From the NCBI GenBank assembly GCA_039188505.1, contig JBCCZC010000011.1:1-32949 (forward strand): a stretch of 32,949 nt of DNA. The letters are read 5' to 3'. This stretch comes from JBCCZC01 sp039188505. GTDB lineage: Bacteria; Pseudomonadota; Gammaproteobacteria; Xanthomonadales; SZUA-38. This document shows positions 32,814 to 32,949 of this stretch, one piece after another; within the stretch, counting starts at the first letter, position 1, and each line of letters begins with the position of its first letter. The notes beneath the pieces were generated by a model. The model worked only from the letters and a program-made list of their open reading frames with translations. It did not search any database and had not been told where the DNA came from. The translations under genes and the position numbers were made by a program.

Positions 32814-32949
32814 GAGCGGATGCAGGCGACCGGCGTCGATTTCTGCCTCGACGTGCACGGTGACGAGGCGCTGCCCTACAACTTCATCGCCGGCGCCGAA
32901 GGCATTCAGGGCTGGAGCGACCGGCACGAAGATCTGACCGAGCGCTTCA
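32814..32949 (+). pseudogene. M14-type metallopeptidase, internal fragment in inverted orientation
   Basis: Continuous plus-strand coding: codons from 32814 read E-R, then M at 32820 and QATGVDFCLDVHGDEALPYN, then FIAGAEGIQGWSDRHEDLTE up to the edge. LDVHGDE carries the third zinc-ligand histidine of M14 enzymes. The final 57 bp repeat the minus-strand fragment exactly, so this is the upstream neighbour of that fragment joined in the wrong orientation. It is most likely a chimera rather than a second gene. Confidence 0.7.
32893..32949 (-). repeat. Right arm of terminal fold-back inverted repeat
   Basis: 57 bp, exact reverse complement of 32757-32813, ending at the window edge; the repeat could be longer outside. 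The loop between the arms is 79 bp. Confidence 0.95.

Noticed and set aside
32551..32937. 128-codon plus-strand open frame at the right end
   Set aside because: Runs through the fold-back junction and antisense to the M14 fragment.
1..32949. CRISPR array, tRNA, rRNA, prophage or insertion sequence
   Set aside because: No regularly spaced repeats, no tRNA-like cloverleaf and no transposase, integrase or phage structural gene were seen.

Overview
The window is GC-rich and densely coded on both strands. It has no tRNA, rRNA, CRISPR array or insertion sequence that I can see. Two large TonB-dependent receptors, an intact ybh-type efflux operon (cecR-ybhG-ybhF-ybhS-ybhR), a BaeR-like regulator, a hybrid histidine kinase with HPt domain and a periplasmic alpha-amylase point to a Gram-negative, free-living gammaproteobacterium. 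My guess is a marine or sediment lineage near Xanthomonadales/Chromatiales, but the sequence alone does not fix this. The last ~190 bp are an inverted fold-back, so the right end is probably a contig end with an assembly or amplification chimera.

Layout. 1-2706: the start of a rhomboid protease (cut by the left edge), a membrane-anchored TolB-like propeller protein and a divergent gamma-glutamylcyclotransferase. 2717-10106 (minus strand): a BaeR-like response regulator, then four genes locked together by 4-nt ATGA overlaps: a YfiR-like periplasmic protein, a hybrid histidine kinase (HisKA-HATPase-REC-REC-HPt), a REC-GGDEF diguanylate cyclase and a TonB-dependent receptor with two proline-rich repeats. 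10229-13772: alpha-amylase, convergent with a sodium:solute symporter and its small membrane partner. 13849-20902: a TetR/CecR regulator with an AT-rich palindrome at its 5' end, then a YbhGFSR ABC exporter and an added outer-membrane lipoprotein. 20986-23176: a three-gene operon (TauD-like dioxygenase, GNAT, HCCA-isomerase-like protein). 23173-26558: a metallo-beta-lactamase-fold hydrolase divergent from a TPR diguanylate cyclase coupled to an SH3 protein. 26590-31375: a membrane protein of unknown function, a terminator, a second TonB receptor and a divergent AraC regulator, with inverted and direct repeats between them. 31384-32949: a small membrane protein, an NmrA-like protein and a fragment of an M14 carboxypeptidase that is folded back on itself.

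Most interesting biology. The four-gene block at 2717-9298 looks like a complete trans-envelope c-di-GMP signalling module. An outer-membrane receptor, a periplasmic YfiR-like protein, an inner-membrane hybrid kinase and a diguanylate-cyclase response regulator are translated as a chain. I recall receptor/YfiR-like/kinase neighbourhoods in other proteobacteria, but I know of no ligand or mechanism for them. The ybh-type exporter is a complete tripartite pump, with one consensus and one degenerate ATP site predicted in its fused ATPase.
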